From NCBI RefSeq assembly GCF_024707545.1, contig NZ_CP062229.1, positions 1,917,501-1,981,500 on the forward strand: a stretch of DNA of 64,000 nucleotides, given 5' to 3'. The translations under genes and the position numbers were made by a program. The notes under the pieces were generated by a model. The model did no database searches. It was not told where the DNA came from and was given only the letters and a program-made list of their open reading frames with translations. Each line of letters starts with the position of its first letter. The stretch's first letter is position 1. This document shows positions 61,792-64,000 of this stretch, in pieces. Source of the stretch: Mesorhizobium onobrychidis (GTDB taxonomy: Bacteria; Pseudomonadota; Alphaproteobacteria; Rhizobiales; Rhizobiaceae).

Positions 61792-62688
61792 ATGCGTAGG
61801 CGGGCAGGGGCCGGCACCGGCCGGCTAGAGTTCATCCCCCCAATGGAGCCCAAGCTGGTGGCCAAGCCGCCTGAAGGCGACGACTGGATTCACGAAATTA
61901 AGCTGGATGGCTACCGCGCCCAGATCATTATCAACAGCCCCGAGGATATCCGCGTCTATACCGAAACCGGTAAGGACTGGACGCGTAAATATCTGGGCAT
62001 CGTGGAAGCCGCGACGGAGCTTGAGGTCAAGAACGCCATCATCGACGGCGAGGCGGTCGTCACCGATAAGGCCGGTATGCCCGACTTCAACGCGCTCCAG
62101 AACGCCGTCCACAACAATCCCTATGGCATGTACCTCTGCGCATTCGACATTCTGCACCTGAACGGCCATGATCTGCGCGACATCGGCTGCAAGGCGCGCC
62201 GCGAGATTCTCTGCAGTTTCATCAAGCCGCACAGCCGGATCCAGTTCAGCGAGGCCATGCCTGGTGACGCGCAGTCGCTCTTCTATCTCGTCGAGCAGGT
62301 CGAGCTTGAGGGAATTGTCTCGAAGCGCGCCGACAGCAAATATCGCAGCGGCCCGACCTCGAACTGGCTGAAGACCAAGAGCTTCACGGTCGATGAATTC
62401 GAACTGCTGGGCGTCGAGCGCGAGCCCGGCGAGGCAGCCTTCGCCCTTTTGGCACAGCCCGGCACCGGGAAATATGTCGGTTCCGCCCTCATCAGCCTGG
62501 GCCGCGACATGAAGGAGCGGCTGTTGAAGCGGGTTCGGGAGCACGCCGGGCCGCCGCCAGAGGCCATGAAGAAACGGCCAGGGACACAATGGGTCAGGCC
62601 CGGGGTGAAGCTGCGCATCAAGCATCTTCGCGGCGACCACAGCCACATACGCAACGCATCGCTGCTGGGTTTCGGTGACGAGGGCTAG
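61792..62688 (+). CDS. Stand-alone ATP-dependent DNA ligase, LigD-ligase-domain type
   Basis: About 298 aa. The adenylation domain has the nucleotidyl-lysine motif EIKLDGYRAQI (Lys37), IIDGEAVV (motif III) and EGIVSKRADSKY plus WLKTKS (motifs IV and V). The C-terminal OB fold covers about 205-298 (VGSALISLGRDMKERLLKRV). The polymerase and phosphoesterase domains of multi-domain LigD are absent. It could seal breaks in an NHEJ or stationary-phase repair pathway; no ku gene is in the window. Start may be ATG 61792 or 61843. Confidence 0.88.
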   Translation: MRRRAGAGTGRLEFIPPMEPKLVAKPPEGDDWIHEIKLDGYRAQIIINSPEDIRVYTETGKDWTRKYLGIVEAATELEVKNAIIDGEAVVTDKAGMPDFNALQNAVHNNPYGMYLCAFDILHLNGHDLRDIGCKARREILCSFIKPHSRIQFSEAMPGDAQSLFYLVEQVELEGIVSKRADSKYRSGPTSNWLKTKSFTVDEFELLGVEREPGEAAFALLAQPGTGKYVGSALISLGRDMKERLLKRVREHAGPPPEAMKKRPGTQWVRPGVKLRIKHLRGDHSHIRNASLLGFGDEG

Positions 62689-62826
62689 TGGTGAAAGTCT
62701 GACATTTGGTACCCCACGCGTGGAGCAGCTTAGGCTGAAAGAGGACGTTGCACGACAAATAAACCGCCTATCAGGCAACCACGGACCAGATGGAAGGTTA
62801 GCCCCGCAATCGCGCTCAGGGCGTCC

Positions 62827-63609
62827 TCAATACGCCCGAGTGAATCCGCCATCGTGTAGAATGTTCAAACCTGTCATGTGATCAGTAAGGGGCGACAACA
62901 ACCCCTCGACGACGACGGCTACTTCAGACGGCGTCCCATACTTTTTGAGTGGAATATTGTCGGTCTCGACCGCAATCCTTTCTTCAAACGTCACGCCTGC
63001 GTCCTGCGCTCGCCTGCCAATTGCATCCCGATACCAGGGCGACAGCGTGCCACCGAGTGAAAGAGTGTTCACATGAATACCCCTTTCGCCCAGAGCAAAG
63101 GCAAGCGTCTTCGCTTCTCCAAGCCAAGCGGTGCGGATGACGTTGGCGGTAGCGTAGTGGCTAAGAACCTGAGCCGAAGAAATGCCGGAAATGATTACGA
63201 CCTTGCAGCGACGGCCTGCTTCAGGGGCCGGTTCCATCCGAGAGATAGCCGACTTCAACAGGGACAACGGCCCAACGAAGCTTGTCTGAAACAGCGTTCG
63301 CCAGACCTCTGGCTCGGGCATAGGGTCAGCGGATGAATGCGGTTGGGGCGGCATAAGAACGACCCCATCGAGCTTGAGGCCCGACGTGGCGAGGTGTCGA
63401 TCAAACTCGCCCAACGCGACATCGGATGCCATATCAACCGGTATAGCTTCATGCGAACCGTCGGTTGGTGCAGGCAGGGTCGAAGCCAGCGACTCAAGCC
63501 GCACCTGATTGCGGGCCGCTACAATCAGACGAGCGCCACCGGCCGCAAGCCGTTCGCAAATTGCTTGCCCGATCCCACCCGTTGCCCCAGTCACAAGTAT
63601 GGTCGACAT
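62827..63609 (-). CDS. SDR family oxidoreductase with altered active site
   Basis: About 260 aa from the ATG at 63609 (MSTILVTGATGGIGQAICER). The cofactor loop TGATGGIGQ and the C-terminal GTPSEVAVVVEGLLS and GLNILHDGGF are typical SDR. The active-site tyrosine lies in SHYATANVIRT, where the residue four after Tyr is Asn, not the catalytic Lys. The serine region is ISGISSAQV. It may bind cofactor without normal catalysis or use another base. The frame runs on upstream into a transposase-like remnant, which is not part of the gene. Confidence 0.85.
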   Translation of the reverse strand: MSTILVTGATGGIGQAICERLAAGGARLIVAARNQVRLESLASTLPAPTDGSHEAIPVDMASDVALGEFDRHLATSGLKLDGVVLMPPQPHSSADPMPEPEVWRTLFQTSFVGPLSLLKSAISRMEPAPEAGRRCKVVIISGISSAQVLSHYATANVIRTAWLGEAKTLAFALGERGIHVNTLSLGGTLSPWYRDAIGRRAQDAGVTFEERIAVETDNIPLKKYGTPSEVAVVVEGLLSPLTDHMTGLNILHDGGFTRAY

Positions 63610-63689
63610 CACACCACCCCGCCAGTTTCGAGCACTGTACCCTGGTATCTCTGGAAAGCCATTGGCACCCCCGGCTATGGGGCAGTTTC

Positions 63690-63912
63690 TTGAATTACGG
63701 TGACAGTGCGCCTTTTTTCCCCGCCTGCCGCGTTTTCCCGATTTAACGGCTTTTCCGGTTTGCTCGGCAATCCGGCCCAGAAGTGCTTCAATGCCCACTG
63801 GCCGCCCCGATGCCGACATCGGCGCGGCAATGCAAATCGAGCCATGCGTTCAACACGCGGCGACAGCCGAGCAAACATGGCAAAAAGTGCACTGTCACCG
63901 CAATTCCTTGGC
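63690..63912 (-). mobile_element. Internally deleted remnant of a REP-associated transposase (RAYT) element with inverted ends
   Basis: GGTGACAGTGC at 63700-63710 and GCACTGTCACC at 63891-63901 are inverted copies, and flanking bases also agree (AATTACGG against AATTGCGG, and CCTTTTT against CACTTTTT). Between them the minus strand encodes GRPVGIEALLGRIAEQTGKA and then SGKRGRRGKKA, which resembles the C-terminal tail of RAYT/Y1-type transposases (GRPLGSEAFVERLE...GRKPK). The catalytic middle is absent, so it is non-autonomous. The element is about 220 bp. Confidence 0.5.
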
Positions 63913-63975
63913 GACGCATCCCGGTCCAATATGGATCATCATCGCTTGCTCAAACTGGTCTAAGGAGGAGTTCTC

Positions 63976-64000
63976 TTGCCAAATGGACCACGCGGTTCCG
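63976..64000 (+). CDS. Possible start of a gene cut by the window end
   Basis: A strong AAGGAGGAG site at 63962-63970 is followed 5-7 nt later by TTG at 63976 (LPNGPRGS...), with an ATG at 63983 in another frame. The window ends after 25 nt, so nothing can be said about the product. Confidence 0.3.

Noticed and set aside
63675..63929. An 84-codon minus-strand gene near the window end
   Set aside because: It lies wholly inside the inverted-repeat element, and its product is basic low-complexity sequence; I treat it as part of the transposase-like remnant.
1..64000. tRNA, rRNA, CRISPR array or prophage
   Set aside because: No cloverleaf-like or rRNA-like sequence, no regularly spaced direct repeats with unique spacers, and no phage structural or integrase genes were recognised on either strand.

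Overview
The window reads as a chromosomal segment of a Rhizobiales alphaproteobacterium, most likely Mesorhizobium or a close Phyllobacteriaceae relative. This is inferred from high-GC codon use, the order lptC-lptA-lptB-rpoN-hpf-ptsN, families common in rhizobia (DUF2849, DUF934, DUF1150, DUF2244, DUF982, DUF3606, the Atu4866 family, OlsB), and several kinds of palindromic intergenic repeat. No database search was possible. I saw no rRNA, tRNA, CRISPR array, intact prophage or intact insertion sequence.

1-5 kb is an assimilatory sulfate reduction operon (cysG, DUF2849, cysI, cysH of the iron-sulfur APS reductase type, DUF934). 5-11 kb is mixed: a PfpI-like protein, a fatty acid desaturase, a small NepR-like protein, grpE behind a heat-shock-type promoter, a TetR gene with an ABM-cupin fusion, a TRIC-type channel and olsB. 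11-21 kb is mostly minus-strand housekeeping: a hybrid histidine kinase, an AcuI-type reductase, lspA, two RNA methyltransferases, an ornithine cyclodeaminase homologue, lapA, ihfB and sppA. 21-26.4 kb is the plus-strand LPS export and sigma-54 block. 26.5-35.5 kb holds a small heat shock protein, a nucleoside hydrolase, LysE, amidase, ribokinase, an Ada-like fusion, nth and GNAT genes, among palindromic repeats and one truncated methyltransferase gene.

36-41.7 kb is a compact catabolic unit: a divergent IclR regulator, a tripartite tricarboxylate transporter (tctC, tctB, tctA), a family III CoA-transferase and a citrate-synthase-fold citryl-CoA lyase. I infer uptake, CoA activation and cleavage of a citrate-like acid. 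43-51.3 kb is a complete minus-strand kdp potassium operon (kdpF-A-B-C-D-E) with two extra small membrane proteins, one of 26 aa before kdpF and one of 70 aa between kdpA and kdpB. 51.5-55 kb is a three-gene glycosylation cassette (polyprenyl-phosphate glycosyltransferase, methyltransferase, GT-C-like membrane protein).

55-64 kb is accessory in character: three DUF3606 paralogues, a DUF982 protein, a NYN/OST-HTH protein, an Omp25/31-like porin, an intact and a truncated Atu4866-family gene, a LysR-divergent SDR/CMD/Atu4866 operon whose CMD gene is frameshifted, a stand-alone LigD-type DNA ligase, an atypical SDR and an internally deleted remnant that looks like a REP-associated transposase element. 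Gene decay (IalB, methyltransferase, Atu4866, CMD and transposase remnants) is concentrated at the edges of conserved blocks.
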